Shown: positions 45,836 through 54,984 of the stretch, one piece after another | Layout of the letters: each line of letters opens with the position of its first letter | How positions within the stretch are numbered: the first letter of the stretch is position 1 | Source: Streptomyces vinaceus | GTDB lineage: Bacteria; Actinomycetota; Actinomycetes; Streptomycetales; Streptomycetaceae | Length of the DNA stretch: 64,000 bases | Reading direction: 5' to 3' | Assembly (NCBI RefSeq): GCF_008704935.1 | Contig: NZ_CP023692.1 | Location: forward strand, 5,707,501 to 5,771,500 | The notes under the pieces: generated by a model | The model's input: only the letters and a program-made list of their open reading frames with translations | What the model was told of the DNA's origin: nothing | Databases searched by the model: none | Made by a program: the position numbers and the translations under genes

Positions 45836-46633
45836 TCAGGCGCCCGTGGTGCCCGCCAGCGGCATCGAGGCCGCCACCAGCTTGCCGCCGGCGGCGGCCT
45901 TGTCCAGGGCGTCGCGGAGCAGGTCCTCGCGCGGCTGCTGGCCGATGGAGCCGACCGGGGCGGCGTAGATGAGCACCCGCTGGGTCTTGTTGACGGCGGC
46001 GCGCCAGCCGTCGGTGACCGACAGCGCCTGGTGCGCCTGCCACCAGGCGACCTGGCCGCCGCCCTCGGCGCCGGGCTGGAGGACGGCGTGCAGCTGGCCG
46101 GCGGCGAGCAGCACGGACCAGCCGCTCAGCGGGGTGGGCAGCTCGGCGGTGTCGGTGACCGGGATGAACCCCTGCTCGATGAGGAGCGGCAGGAAGTCGT
46201 CGCCGGGGCCGGTGGTGCCGGGGCGGGCGATCGGGGCGGTCGGCTCGACCACGAGGGCGGGGTGCAGCTCGCCGCCGATGAGGACCAGGCCGCTGGTGAT
46301 GCCGAGGACGGCCTGGCCGCCGGGCACGTTCTGCGGGGACTGGCCGCCGGCGGGGCTGTCGCCGGTGATGCTGCGCACCGCCCCCTGGAGCTGCTCCTCG
46401 GAGACGTTGACCACCTGCGAGGGGATGCAGCCGGCGTGGGCGAAGGCGAGGACGGCGGTCTCCTCGCCGACGAACAGCACCGTGCTCGTGCGGTCGGTCT
46501 CGGGGTCCCCGGGGGTGCGGCAGGAGGTGCAGTCGTAGCTGCGCGGTGCGTCGTCGCCGGTGAGCAGCCTCTCGGCTTCTTCGTCACCGATCTCGGCACG
46601 TACCTCATCACTGACGTCGAGCATGCGGGGCAC
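45836..46633 (-). CDS. Conserved hypothetical protein with N-terminal CxxC
   Basis: Predicted 265-residue protein. Near residue 35 it has CTSC after RSYD, possibly one half of a metal site, with another Cys in HAGCIP near residue 69. The remainder alternates strands and helices (GQAVLGITSGLVLIGGELHPALVVEP, GWSVLLAAGQLHAVLQPG). No known catalytic motif. GTG 46633 (complement) is supported by GAGGAG at about 7 bases. Its neighbours give no hint. Divergent from the Rpf-like gene across 299 bases with a T-rich patch near 46780-46805. Confidence 0.78.
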   Translation of the reverse strand: MPRMLDVSDEVRAEIGDEEAERLLTGDDAPRSYDCTSCRTPGDPETDRTSTVLFVGEETAVLAFAHAGCIPSQVVNVSEEQLQGAVRSITGDSPAGGQSPQNVPGGQAVLGITSGLVLIGGELHPALVVEPTAPIARPGTTGPGDDFLPLLIEQGFIPVTDTAELPTPLSGWSVLLAAGQLHAVLQPGAEGGGQVAWWQAHQALSVTDGWRAAVNKTQRVLIYAAPVGSIGQQPREDLLRDALDKAAAGGKLVAASMPLAGTTGA

Positions 46634-46932
46634 GGGCTGGCTCCTCGGATTGGGCGGGCGGGCGGCCGGGCGGTTCCCGGCTCGCCGGGCTCAACGGTGC
46701 GGCGGGGGCCGGGGTCACGCCGTTGGAGGGAACGGAATCGAACCTGGCCCCCGGAGGGGTGAACGGTCGGACCGGAGCTTTGTTTTCGTTCCAACTCTTT
46801 TCCGCATGCGCGCAGTTGGTGGCCGGTCCTGCCCGTTTCCGGCGGGGTGGCGGCTGCGCCGACCGGGTGGCCCGCGGGACGGGCCGCGTGGCAAGGCCGG
46901 GCGCGGGCCGCGGCGCTGCGTAGCGTGACGCG

Positions 46933-47742
46933 ATGCCCGACCTCCGGATCCGGTGGGCCGCCCCGGCGGCCGCCGCCGCAGCTGCCGCGCTGGCCCTCGT
47001 CCTCGTACTCCCGTCGGGGGCCGGCGCGGCCCCGCCGCCCCCCGCTCCCGGGCCCGCGGGGGCGGCCCACCCCGGCTCGCCCGGCGTCATCGGGACCGGC
47101 CCGGGGGACTGCGGGCCGGGCGGGCAGTGGCCCTGGGACTGCGTGGCCGACTGCGAGAGCAGCGGGCGCTGGGCCGTCAACACCGGCAACGGGTTCTACG
47201 GGGGCCTGCAGTTCTGGCAGCCGACGTGGGAGGAGTACGGGGGCCTGGCCTTCGCGCCGCGGGCCGATCTGGCGAGCCGGGAGCAGCAGATCCGGGTGGC
47301 CGAGGACGTGGTGGGCCTCCAGGGGTGGGACGCGTGGCCGGTGTGCTCGAAGCGATACGGGCTGGCGGGGCGGATGCACGCGGTGCGGGCGGGGGACACG
47401 CTGGAGAAGATCGCCCGCCGGTACGGGGTGAAGGGCGGCTGGCAGGCGCTGTACGAGGCGAACCGGGCGGCGATCGGCCCGAAGCCGCAGACGCTGGTGG
47501 TCGGCACGCTGCTGGTCCTGCCGGCGTCGACGCCTCCGGCGCCTTCCGCGCCTGCCGCGTCGGTCCCGGTCCCGGTTCCGGTCCCGGTCACGACGCCGGT
47601 GCCGGCCCCGGCGGCGTCTGCGAAGCCGGCCGCGGCCCAGAGCCCGGCGGTTGCGAAGCCGGCGGTCGCGAAGCCGGGGGGCTCCCGGCCGGCCGCGGTC
47701 CCGGCGCGTACGCGGGCTCCCGCGGCCGTACCGGCTCCCTGA
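46933..47742 (+). CDS. Secreted resuscitation-promoting-factor-like muralytic protein with LysM
   Basis: Predicted 269-residue exported protein. Signal peptide about residues 1-33 (Ala/Leu core, ending AGAA). An Rpf/transglycosylase-like domain at about 58-140 has WDCVADCESSGRW, with Glu75 the expected catalytic acid, and GFYGGLQFWQPTW. A LysM at about 150-195 (HAVRAGDTLEKIARRYG) binds peptidoglycan, and a Pro/Val/Ala-rich tail (VPVPVPV runs) ends it. Rpf proteins cut glycan strands and aid spore germination in streptomycetes. Confidence 0.92.
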   Translation: MPDLRIRWAAPAAAAAAAALALVLVLPSGAGAAPPPPAPGPAGAAHPGSPGVIGTGPGDCGPGGQWPWDCVADCESSGRWAVNTGNGFYGGLQFWQPTWEEYGGLAFAPRADLASREQQIRVAEDVVGLQGWDAWPVCSKRYGLAGRMHAVRAGDTLEKIARRYGVKGGWQALYEANRAAIGPKPQTLVVGTLLVLPASTPPAPSAPAASVPVPVPVPVTTPVPAPAASAKPAAAQSPAVAKPAVAKPGGSRPAAVPARTRAPAAVPAP

Positions 47743-47842
47743 CCCGGGCTCGGGCCCGGGCCCTGACCCGGGCCGCCCGGCAACCCCTCGGCCCGTGGGC
47801 GGCGATTCGGACGCGGGCCGGGGTACCGGCAGACTGCTCGGC

Positions 47843-48808
47843 ATGCTGGAGACCTCCGCACGACTGCTGCGCCTGCTGTCCCTGTTGCAGGCCCACCGCG
47901 AATGGACCGGCGCCGATCTCGCGGAGCGCCTCGGCGTGACCCCGAGGACGGTGCGGCGCGATGTGGACCGCCTCCGGGAGCTCGGCTACCCGGTGAACGC
48001 AAGCCCCGGCACCGGCGGCGGCTACCAGCTGGGCGCCGGGGCCGAGCTGCCGCCGCTGCTGCTCGACGACGACGAGGCCGTCGCCGTGGCGGTGGGCCTG
48101 CGGACCGCAGCCGGGAACGGCGTCGAGGGGATCGGCGAGGCCTCCGTACGGGCGCTCGCCAAGCTGGAGCAGGTCCTGCCCGGACGGCTGCGGCGGCGGG
48201 TGTCGGCGCTCAACGAGTTCACCGTCCCGATGCTGCGCGGGCCGGGGCCCGCCACCGTCGACCCCTCCGTGCTGACGGGGCTCGCCGCCGCGTGCCGGGA
48301 CTGCGAGCGGCTGCGCTTCGACTACCGGGACCACGCGGGCAGCGTCAGCCGCCGCGTGGTGGAGCCGCACCGGCTGGTGTGCACCGAGCGGCGCTGGTAC
48401 CTGGTCGCCTGGGACCTGGACCGGGAGGACTGGCGGACCTTCCGCGCCGACCGCATCGAGCCCAGACCGCCGCACGGGCCGCGGTTCACCCCGCGCCCGG
48501 CGCCCGCCGAGGACCTCGCCGCGTACGTGTCGCAGGGTGTGTCCCAGGGCGCGTACGCCGCCCGGGCGGTGCTGCGGCTGAAGGTGCCTGCGCAGGCGGC
48601 GGCCGTGATCGTGGGGCCGAGCCAGGGGGCGCTGGAGCCGCTCGACGCCGAGAGCTGCCTGCTGCGGACGGGCGCCGTGAACCTCGACGTCCTCGTCATT
48701 CACGTGATGCTGCTCGGCTGTGAGTTCGAGGTGCTGGAGCCGCCGGAGCTGGTCGACCGGATCAGGGCGGCCCGGGACCTTCTCGGGCGGGCCGTGGAGA
48801 AGTTGTAA
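47843..48808 (+). CDS. WYL-domain helix-turn-helix regulator
   Basis: Predicted 321-residue regulator. An N-terminal winged HTH (LLSLLQAHREWTGADLAERL, VTPRTVRRDVDRLRELGYPV) and a WYL domain in the middle (RRVVEPHRLVCTERRWYLVAWDLDREDWRTFRADRI) are followed by the C-terminal WCX extension. WYL domains sense nucleic-acid or nucleotide ligands; many control DNA damage or defence genes. ATG 47843 starts the conserved MLETSARLLRLL; the frame upstream is open but is shadow of the Rpf gene tail. Confidence 0.92.
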   Translation: MLETSARLLRLLSLLQAHREWTGADLAERLGVTPRTVRRDVDRLRELGYPVNASPGTGGGYQLGAGAELPPLLLDDDEAVAVAVGLRTAAGNGVEGIGEASVRALAKLEQVLPGRLRRRVSALNEFTVPMLRGPGPATVDPSVLTGLAAACRDCERLRFDYRDHAGSVSRRVVEPHRLVCTERRWYLVAWDLDREDWRTFRADRIEPRPPHGPRFTPRPAPAEDLAAYVSQGVSQGAYAARAVLRLKVPAQAAAVIVGPSQGALEPLDAESCLLRTGAVNLDVLVIHVMLLGCEFEVLEPPELVDRIRAARDLLGRAVEKL

Positions 48809-49174
48809 GGAAACGGAGGGGGGTTCACCCGCCGTGCCGGCCGGGTCACCGCAATCCCCGGGTGAATTCCGGGGGTCCCGGACGGAATGCGAAACAGGAT
48901 GTGCGCGGGGCGTGTTGCGGGCCGGAAAAGGAAAGGCGAGCGGGCGTTTTCGCGGCGGCGCGGATGAACCCGGCCCCGTCAAAGAACTGTCGACATTCCG
49001 TGACCCAAGCGTGACCCGGTTCGGACGAACCTGCTGGCGCTGCGCTGACGTTCCGGTCGGGTGCCCGTCGGTAACCACTGAAATGGCCGAGGCGGGCCGG
49101 GTGGTGACCCGGCCCGCCTCGGTGGTGCGGGGTGAGGTGGTGCGTACCGCCCCGCGGTGTCTTCCGTACGGGGG
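48809..49174. other. Intergenic region between WYL regulator and PAP2 gene
   Basis: A 366-base gap between convergent genes. It holds one clear structure, the hairpin at 49087-49122. Upstream of it the sequence is locally AT-richer than average, with no gene signal. Open frames on both strands lack ribosome sites. Confidence 0.6.
49087..49122. terminator. Bidirectional terminator
   Basis: Perfect 16-bp stem CCGAGGCGGGCCGGGT (49087-49102), loop GGTG, ACCCGGCCCGCCTCGG (49107-49122), between convergent genes; no T run in either direction. Confidence 0.75.
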
Positions 49175-50269
49175 TCAGCCCCCTGCCGGCCGGGCCGCGG
49201 CCCGGCCCGCGGGGGGCCGCTCGGTGTGGGCCGGGCGGCGGCTGCCGACCGGGGTGACCGGGGTCCGCTCGGACCGGATCAGGTGCGGCCGGCCGGAGAC
49301 GTGCGCGGGGGGCCGGGGCGTGGGGGCGTGCCCGGCGCCCGCGGCGGCGGCCTGTGCGCTCACGGGGACGGGCGTGGCGGCGGGCTCCTGCGAGGCGGCG
49401 GAACCGCCGGCCGGGGAGGGTTCGTCGGCGAGCCGGAGCTGCCACTTGCCGCCCGCGGAGAGCAGCGGGGTGAGCGCGGTGGCGACGGGGACGGGCACGG
49501 TCCCGGTCTCCAGGCGGCGGCGCAGCCGCTCCCGGAGCGCGAAGACCCGGGCCTCCACGGCGGCGATCAGCGGCTCGAACCAGGGCAGCGCCAGCATGAT
49601 CAGCAGACCCGCGGACCAGCCGAGCAGTACGTCGCTCACCCAGTGGGTGCCGAGGTACACGGTGGTGGCGCCGACGCTCAGCGAGACGACGGCGGACACC
49701 ACGGACAGCACCCGCCGGGTGACCGTGGTGGAAGCCAGGTAGGCCAGGATTCCCCAGGTCACGACGGCGTTGGCGGTGTGGCCGGAAGGAAATATATCGC
49801 CGCCGGCGAAGAGTTCGGCGGAGCCGATCTGCGTGGCGTAGTGGGGGCCGAGCCGGCCGAGGCCGAGCTTGACGGCGCCGACGGTGATGTTGAGCAGGAG
49901 CAGCGCCACGCCGAGGGTGATCAGCGGGCGGAGGGTGTGCTGGCGCCAGGAGCGCCAGCCGAGCCATGCGGCGACCATGACCGCGGTGGGTCCGCGCTGG
50001 CCCAGGACCACCAGGTAGTCGAGGAAGGCGTGCAGCTGAGGCCACTGCTCGTAGGGCCGGAAGAACATGACCTGCCAGTCCAGGCGGACGAGCCAGGACG
50101 TGGTCAGGACGGCCACCACGATCGCGAGGTAGAACGCGAGGGTCGATCCGAGGAGCACGACGCGGTGCCGGCTCATCTGCGGTGTTTGCAGATGAGCCGG
50201 TCGCTCTGGTTCCCGGTCCAGCCGGGCGAACACCCGCTCCGGACGGGTCAGGATTTGGTCGGTACGCAC
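49175..50269 (-). CDS. PAP2-family membrane phosphatase
   Basis: Predicted 364-residue protein with about six membrane helices. Phosphatidic-acid-phosphatase motifs are KLGLGRLGP (C1), PSGHTA (C2) and GATTVYLGTHWVSD (C3), so the active-site His residues are present. A cytoplasmic C-terminal tail of about 110 Pro/Ala/Arg-rich residues follows. Likely role: dephosphorylating a lipid phosphate or polyprenyl pyrophosphate. Start: GTG 50269 (complement) has no Shine-Dalgarno; ATG 50176 (residue 32) directly precedes the first helix and lies in a perfect inverted repeat. Both remain possible. Confidence 0.88.
   Translation of the reverse strand: MRTDQILTRPERVFARLDREPERPAHLQTPQMSRHRVVLLGSTLAFYLAIVVAVLTTSWLVRLDWQVMFFRPYEQWPQLHAFLDYLVVLGQRGPTAVMVAAWLGWRSWRQHTLRPLITLGVALLLLNITVGAVKLGLGRLGPHYATQIGSAELFAGGDIFPSGHTANAVVTWGILAYLASTTVTRRVLSVVSAVVSLSVGATTVYLGTHWVSDVLLGWSAGLLIMLALPWFEPLIAAVEARVFALRERLRRRLETGTVPVPVATALTPLLSAGGKWQLRLADEPSPAGGSAASQEPAATPVPVSAQAAAAGAGHAPTPRPPAHVSGRPHLIRSERTPVTPVGSRRPAHTERPPAGRAAARPAGG
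50168..50200. repeat. Perfect 13-bp inverted repeat near the PAP2 gene start
   Basis: CCGGCTCATCTGC (50168-50180), loop GGTGTTT, GCAGATGAGCCGG (50188-50200). The left arm contains the alternative start codon at 50174-50176. It could be an operator or an mRNA hairpin hiding that start. Confidence 0.85.
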
Positions 50270-50540
50270 TCAATCGACGTTACCGCGCGCCGATGGGCGG
50301 CCCGGTCGAATCACGGGCTTTGTGATGACCATGTGATGTGGAGTTGGTCTCACGCGGAGCTTAATTCCTGGCATTCGGGCATTAGTTGGAGGCGTCTTGA
50401 TCCATTGCCCTGGCCATTCTTTCGCATACTTAGCCGCGCTTTATCGCCGCAGCTCATTTACTTTGCTGAAAGATGGATCGGAATGATCCATTCCGTTACG
50501 CGCCCTCGGTGCGGGCCCCAGCGGCAGCCCTGCGGCGGTC
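50270..50540. other. AT-richer promoter region upstream of the PAP2 gene
   Basis: A 271-base spacer whose part from about 50330 to 50510 is visibly less GC-rich than the rest of the window. It contains GATGGATCGGAATGATCCATTC (in two overlapping pieces GGATC/GATCC), a short inverted repeat at about 50471-50492. On the minus strand, TAACGT (complement of 50277-50282) is a possible -10 just before GTG 50269. Confidence 0.4.
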
Positions 50541-51662
50541 CTACGGCGGGCCCGATCCGTTCAGCCAGAAGGCCCCGTACACCGCCGACGCCAGCGCCAG
50601 TGCGCCCAGCACCGCGGCCGCCCGGCCGGTCCGCCACCCGGCCAGCGCCACCGCCGGCGGCAGCAGCAGCGGGAACGCCGGGAGCAACAGCCGTGGCTTG
50701 GAGCCGAAGTAGCCCGACGCGCACAGCGCCAGCGCCACGACGATCCCGCAGTAGACGAGGAGCGCGGCCGGCTGGCGCTGCCGTACGCACAGCCCGTACA
50801 GCCACAGCACCAGCGCGACCCCCGCGATCAGCCCGGTCCCGGCCGCGGCCCCGGCGGGGGAGGAGACCAGCTTCGCCCCGACGAAACGGGCGAACGCCCA
50901 GCCGCCGTCGAAGCCGTTGCCCCAGCCGCCCTGCACGTCCAGGTAGCCGAGCAGCCCACCGCCGGTGCGCGCCCCGACCCACAGCACGTACGCGGCCGCG
51001 CCGAGCGGGGCCAGTACGGCGCCCACCGCCATCCGCCAGGAGCGCTCCCCGCTCCGCCACGCCCGAGCGGCCGCCACCCAGACCGCCGCCACGACCGCGG
51101 CGCCGACCGGGCGGGTCAGCCCCGCGCCGGCCGCGAGCAGGCCGGCCGTCAGCCACCGGCCGCGCAGCGCTCCGTACAGGGCCCAGGCCGCGAGCGCCGT
51201 GAACAGCGACTCGCTGTAGGCCATGGACTGCACGATCCCGACGGGCAGCGCGGCCCAGACCCCGGCGGCGAAGACCCCGGCGCGGCGGCCGTGGAGGAGA
51301 TCGGCGACGGCGAAGATCCCCCAGGCCGCGGCGAGGCCGGCCACGGCCGAGACCACCAGTCCCGCCGAGCCGTGCGACAGCCCGGTCGGCGCCGCGACCA
51401 GCCGCTCCAGCCAGGGCAGCAGCGGGAAGAACGCCAGGTTCGAGTGCACGTCCCCGTCCGGGAGGAGCACCTCGTACCCGTACCCCTCGGCGGCGATGCG
51501 GGCGTACCAGAGCGAGTCCCAGCGCGCCGACAGCAGCGTGTGCGGGCTGCTTCCGGCGGCCGCGCACCAGAGCGCGAGCACGGCCAGCCCGAGCAGCCGG
51601 ACCGCCGCGAAGACGGCCAGGGCGGGCGCGGCCCGGCGAAATCCAAGATCTTTCACGGGCAT
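50541..51662 (-). CDS. Multi-pass mannosyltransferase-like membrane protein (PIG-V type)
   Basis: Predicted 373-residue membrane protein with about nine or ten helices. The RWDSLWYARIAAEGY segment after the first helix, then NLAFFPLLPWLERLV, resembles GT-C transferases of the PIG-V family, which use polyprenyl-phosphate sugars; the Asp of RWDS is the likely catalytic residue. TRPVGAAVV and GYFGSKPRLLLPAFPLLLP follow. ATG 51662 (complement) starts MPVKDLGF; no clear ribosome site. Acceptor unknown. Confidence 0.82.
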   Translation of the reverse strand: MPVKDLGFRRAAPALAVFAAVRLLGLAVLALWCAAAGSSPHTLLSARWDSLWYARIAAEGYGYEVLLPDGDVHSNLAFFPLLPWLERLVAAPTGLSHGSAGLVVSAVAGLAAAWGIFAVADLLHGRRAGVFAAGVWAALPVGIVQSMAYSESLFTALAAWALYGALRGRWLTAGLLAAGAGLTRPVGAAVVAAVWVAAARAWRSGERSWRMAVGAVLAPLGAAAYVLWVGARTGGGLLGYLDVQGGWGNGFDGGWAFARFVGAKLVSSPAGAAAGTGLIAGVALVLWLYGLCVRQRQPAALLVYCGIVVALALCASGYFGSKPRLLLPAFPLLLPPAVALAGWRTGRAAAVLGALALASAVYGAFWLNGSGPP

Positions 51663-51955
51663 GATTATCGGTGGCGCCCCTGTGTGCCCGTGGCGCAGAA
51701 CCACGGGTCGTGACCACGCGTGTACGCGGGGGAGCGCAGAGGGGAAGGGCGGGGTGAGGCGAGTGGCGCACACCACACCGCGGTCGCCGCCGCGGTGAGA
51801 GCTTGGCCACGTGTCGGACACACGAACTCGCGTACGCTGACGCTTCACTCGCGTGTCGATGCCGGACCCCGTAGGACGCCGCCCCAGTGCACCACCCCCG
51901 TGGCTCCGCAAACGCTGGTCCGCCGAGTGCGAGCGATCATCTGGGAGGTACATGC

Positions 51956-53647
51956 ATGTCGGGGACGAACGCGGCCTCCTTCCGGCTGCGGCTGCGAGCC
52001 GCCTCCGGCGGGGCCAACCGCTGGCTCGTCCTCGCGGTCCTGTGCGTCAGTCTGGTCCTCGTCGCGCTCGACGCGACGATCCTGCACGTCGCCGTCCCCT
52101 CCGTCACCGAGGACCTGCGCCCCGGCTCGATCGAGCTCCTGTGGATCGTCGACGCCTACCCGCTGGTCTGCGCCTCCCTGCTGATCCTCTTCGGCACCCT
52201 CGGCGACCGCGTCGGCCGCCGCCGGATACTCCTGCTCGGGTACGGGCTCTTCGGCGCGGCCTCGGCGCTGGCCGCCCTGGCCGACAACGCCCAGGTACTG
52301 ATCGCCGCCCGCGCGCTGCTCGGCGTCGGCGGCGCGATGATCATGCCCGCCACCCTGTCGATCCTGCGGCAGGTCTTCCCCGACCGGCGCGAGCGGGCCC
52401 TCGCCATCGGCATCTGGACCGCCGTCGCCGCCATCGGCGCGGCCAGCGGACCGGTGCTCGGCGGCTTCCTCGTCCAGCACTTCTGGTGGGGTTCGGTCTT
52501 CCTCATCAACATCCCGCTCATGGCGCTGATCCTGCCGCTCGGACGCTGGCTGCTGCCGGAGTCGCGCGGCACGGCCGAGGGGCCGTGGGACGTGGTCGGC
52601 GCGCTCATGGCCGCCGCCGGCGTGCTGGGCTTCGTCCTCGGCGTCAAGCGGATCGGCGCGGAGCGCCGGCTCCTCGACGCCGAGGCGCTCGTGCCGCTGC
52701 TCGTGGGCGCGGCGCTGCTGATCTTCTTCGTACGACGGCAGAAGAGGCGCACGCACCCGCTGATCGACATGCGGATGTTCTCGCGGGCCGCGTTCTCGAC
52801 CTCCGTCGGATGCATCGTGCTCGCGATGCTGGCCCTGGTCGGGCTGGAGCTGATCGCGGTCCAGTACCTCCAGCTGGTGCTGCACCTCAGCCCGCTGGAG
52901 ACCGGGCTGCGGCTGCTGCCGCTGACCTTCGCGGCCATGGCGGCCGGGGCCACGGGGTCGTACACGCTGGCCCGGATCGGGCCGCGGACGATGGTGTCGC
53001 TCGGCTTCGTGCTGACGGCGTTCGCCGTGCTGATGCTGACCTTCATGGGGCAGCAGGACCGGCCGGTGCTGCTCACGGTCGGGTTCATCCTGCTCGGCTT
53101 CGGGCTGCAGACCACGCTGTTCGCGGCGTACGAGTCGATGCTGAGCGAGGCCCCGGCGGCGACGGCCGGCGGGGCGGCCTCCATAGGCGAGACCTCGTAC
53201 CAGCTGGGCGCCGGGATGGGCATCGCCCTGCTCGGCAGTGTCATGAACGCGGCCTACGCGCCGGGGCTGACGCACGTGCCGGGGGTGTCGGCGGCGGATG
53301 CAGCGGGGGCCGCGAACTCCCTGGGCGAGGCGTACCAGATCGCGGGGGCGCTCGGAGGCGCGGCGGGGCAGTCGCTGTACGCGGCGGCGCGGCATTCGTT
53401 CGTGCACGGGCTGCACGTGACGCTCGTGGTCAGCGCCGCCCTGCTGCTGGCGGGGGCGGTGATGGCGCTGAAGCTGCCGCGGGTGATGGAATGCCCGGAC
53501 GCTGCCGAGCGTGACGGTGGCGCCGAGCCGGTCCGCCTCCCCGCCCAGGCGGGTTCCGAATCCGCGCGGGTCCCGGCGGCGACGCCGGCGTCCGACCGCG
53601 ACCGCGGTCGTGATCACGGCCGCGATCCGGCCACCCGCCCGGCCTGA
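51956..53647 (+). CDS. MFS drug exporter, DHA2 (14-TM) family
   Basis: Predicted 563-residue transporter. Motif A GTLGDRVGRRRILLLG lies between helices 2 and 3, LDATILHVAVPSV is motif D1, and motif C GPVLGGFLVQHFWWGSVFLINIP marks an exporter. Fourteen helices are expected. A disordered Arg/Asp/Pro tail ends it. It probably exports drugs or metabolites with proton antiport. ATG 51956 has GGGAGG (51943-51948) at 7 bases. No regulator is adjacent, so it may have its own control in the gap to 51662. Confidence 0.94.
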   Translation: MSGTNAASFRLRLRAASGGANRWLVLAVLCVSLVLVALDATILHVAVPSVTEDLRPGSIELLWIVDAYPLVCASLLILFGTLGDRVGRRRILLLGYGLFGAASALAALADNAQVLIAARALLGVGGAMIMPATLSILRQVFPDRRERALAIGIWTAVAAIGAASGPVLGGFLVQHFWWGSVFLINIPLMALILPLGRWLLPESRGTAEGPWDVVGALMAAAGVLGFVLGVKRIGAERRLLDAEALVPLLVGAALLIFFVRRQKRRTHPLIDMRMFSRAAFSTSVGCIVLAMLALVGLELIAVQYLQLVLHLSPLETGLRLLPLTFAAMAAGATGSYTLARIGPRTMVSLGFVLTAFAVLMLTFMGQQDRPVLLTVGFILLGFGLQTTLFAAYESMLSEAPAATAGGAASIGETSYQLGAGMGIALLGSVMNAAYAPGLTHVPGVSAADAAGAANSLGEAYQIAGALGGAAGQSLYAAARHSFVHGLHVTLVVSAALLLAGAVMALKLPRVMECPDAAERDGGAEPVRLPAQAGSESARVPAATPASDRDRGRDHGRDPATRPA

Positions 53648-53753
53648 CGCCGCCTTCCCAGCCGCGCGTGCAGGTGGGGGTGGACCGCGGGGCTCCGCGC
53701 CGACAAACTTGCAGCGCTAGGTTTCGTACCGCCGGTCCGCACCAGGAGGCGCC

Positions 53754-54923
53754 GTGCCCTTCGTACCCACCGATCCGCTCGGGATCGACGAGCTCCTCGC
53801 GCCCGAGGACCTCGCCATCCGCGACACCGTGCGCGGCTGGGCCGCCGACCGCGTACTGCCCCACATCGCCGGGTGGTACGAGAGCGGTGAGCTGCCCGGG
53901 ATCCGGGAGCTGGCCAGAGAGCTCGGTGCGCTCGGGGCGCTCGGCATGTCGCTGGAGGGGTACGGCTGCGCCGGCGCCTCGGCGGTGCAGTACGGGCTCG
54001 CCTGCCTGGAGCTGGAGGCCGCCGACTCCGGGATCCGGTCCCTCGTGTCGGTGCAGGGTTCGCTCGCCATGTACGCGATCTGGAAGTACGGCTCCGAGGA
54101 GCAGAAGCAGCGCTGGCTCCCGGGCATGGCCGCCGGCGAACTGATCGGCTGCTTCGGGCTGACCGAGCCCGACGTCGGCTCCGACCCGGCCGCGATGCGC
54201 ACGTACGCGAAGCGCGACGGCACGGACTGGGTCCTCAACGGGCGCAAGATGTGGATCACCAACGGCAGCGTCGCGGCCGTGGCCGTGGTGTGGGCGCAGA
54301 CCGACGAGGGGATCCGCGGGTTCGCCGTCCCGACCGACTCGGCCGGGTTCTCCGCGCCCGAGATCAAGCACAAGTGGTCGCTGCGGGCCTCGGTGACCAG
54401 CGAGCTGGTCATGGACGACGTACGGCTGCCCGCGGACGCGGTGCTCCCCGGGGTCACCGGGCTCAAGGGGCCGCTGGGCTGCCTCAGCCACGCGCGGTAC
54501 GGGATCATCTGGGGGGCCATGGGCGCGGCGCGCGCCAGTTTCGAGGCCGCGCTCGACTACGCGAGGACGCGCGAGCAGTTCGGCAAGCCCATCGGCGGCT
54601 TCCAGCTGACCCAGGCGAAGCTGGCGGACATGGCGCTGGAACTCCACAAGGGCATCCTGCTCGCCCACCACCTGGGCCGGAGGATGGACGCGGGCACCCT
54701 GCGGCCGGAGCAGATCAGTTTCGGCAAGCTCAACAACGTCCGCGAGGCCATCGACATCTGCCGCACCGCGCGGACCATCCTCGGTGCCAACGGGATCTCG
54801 CTCGAATACCCCGTCATGCGGCACGCCACGAACCTCGAATCGGTGCTCACCTACGAGGGCACCGTCGAGATGCACCAGTTGGTGCTGGGCAAGGCGCTCA
54901 CCGGGCTCGACGCCTTCCGGTGA
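53754..54923 (+). CDS. Acyl-CoA dehydrogenase (glutaryl-CoA dehydrogenase-like)
   Basis: Predicted 389-residue FAD enzyme. FAD/substrate motifs are CFGLTEPDVGSDPAAM and WITNG; the C-terminal bundle has RTREQFGKPIGGFQLTQAKLADM, RTILGANGISLEYPVMRH and the catalytic Glu in LTYEGT, the arrangement of glutaryl-CoA and short-chain dehydrogenases. It likely oxidises a CoA thioester in amino-acid catabolism. GTG 53754 has AGGAGG upstream. The gene is followed by a hairpin shared with the convergent sepF-like gene. Confidence 0.93.
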   Translation: MPFVPTDPLGIDELLAPEDLAIRDTVRGWAADRVLPHIAGWYESGELPGIRELARELGALGALGMSLEGYGCAGASAVQYGLACLELEAADSGIRSLVSVQGSLAMYAIWKYGSEEQKQRWLPGMAAGELIGCFGLTEPDVGSDPAAMRTYAKRDGTDWVLNGRKMWITNGSVAAVAVVWAQTDEGIRGFAVPTDSAGFSAPEIKHKWSLRASVTSELVMDDVRLPADAVLPGVTGLKGPLGCLSHARYGIIWGAMGAARASFEAALDYARTREQFGKPIGGFQLTQAKLADMALELHKGILLAHHLGRRMDAGTLRPEQISFGKLNNVREAIDICRTARTILGANGISLEYPVMRHATNLESVLTYEGTVEMHQLVLGKALTGLDAFR

Positions 54924-54929
54924 GGATCC

Positions 54930-54971
54930 CCCAGCTACTTCCCCCGGACTCCGTCCGGGGGGACCCCCAGA
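54930..54971. terminator. Palindromic intergenic hairpin (streptomycete REP-like)
   Basis: CCCCCGGAC (54941-54949), loop TCC, GTCCGGGGG (54953-54961), flanked by CCCCCAGCTACTT and GGACCCCCAG. From memory, near-identical hairpins occur between many streptomycete genes. It serves as a bidirectional terminator here. Confidence 0.7.
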
Positions 54972-54984
54972 GGTACCCCCAGGC

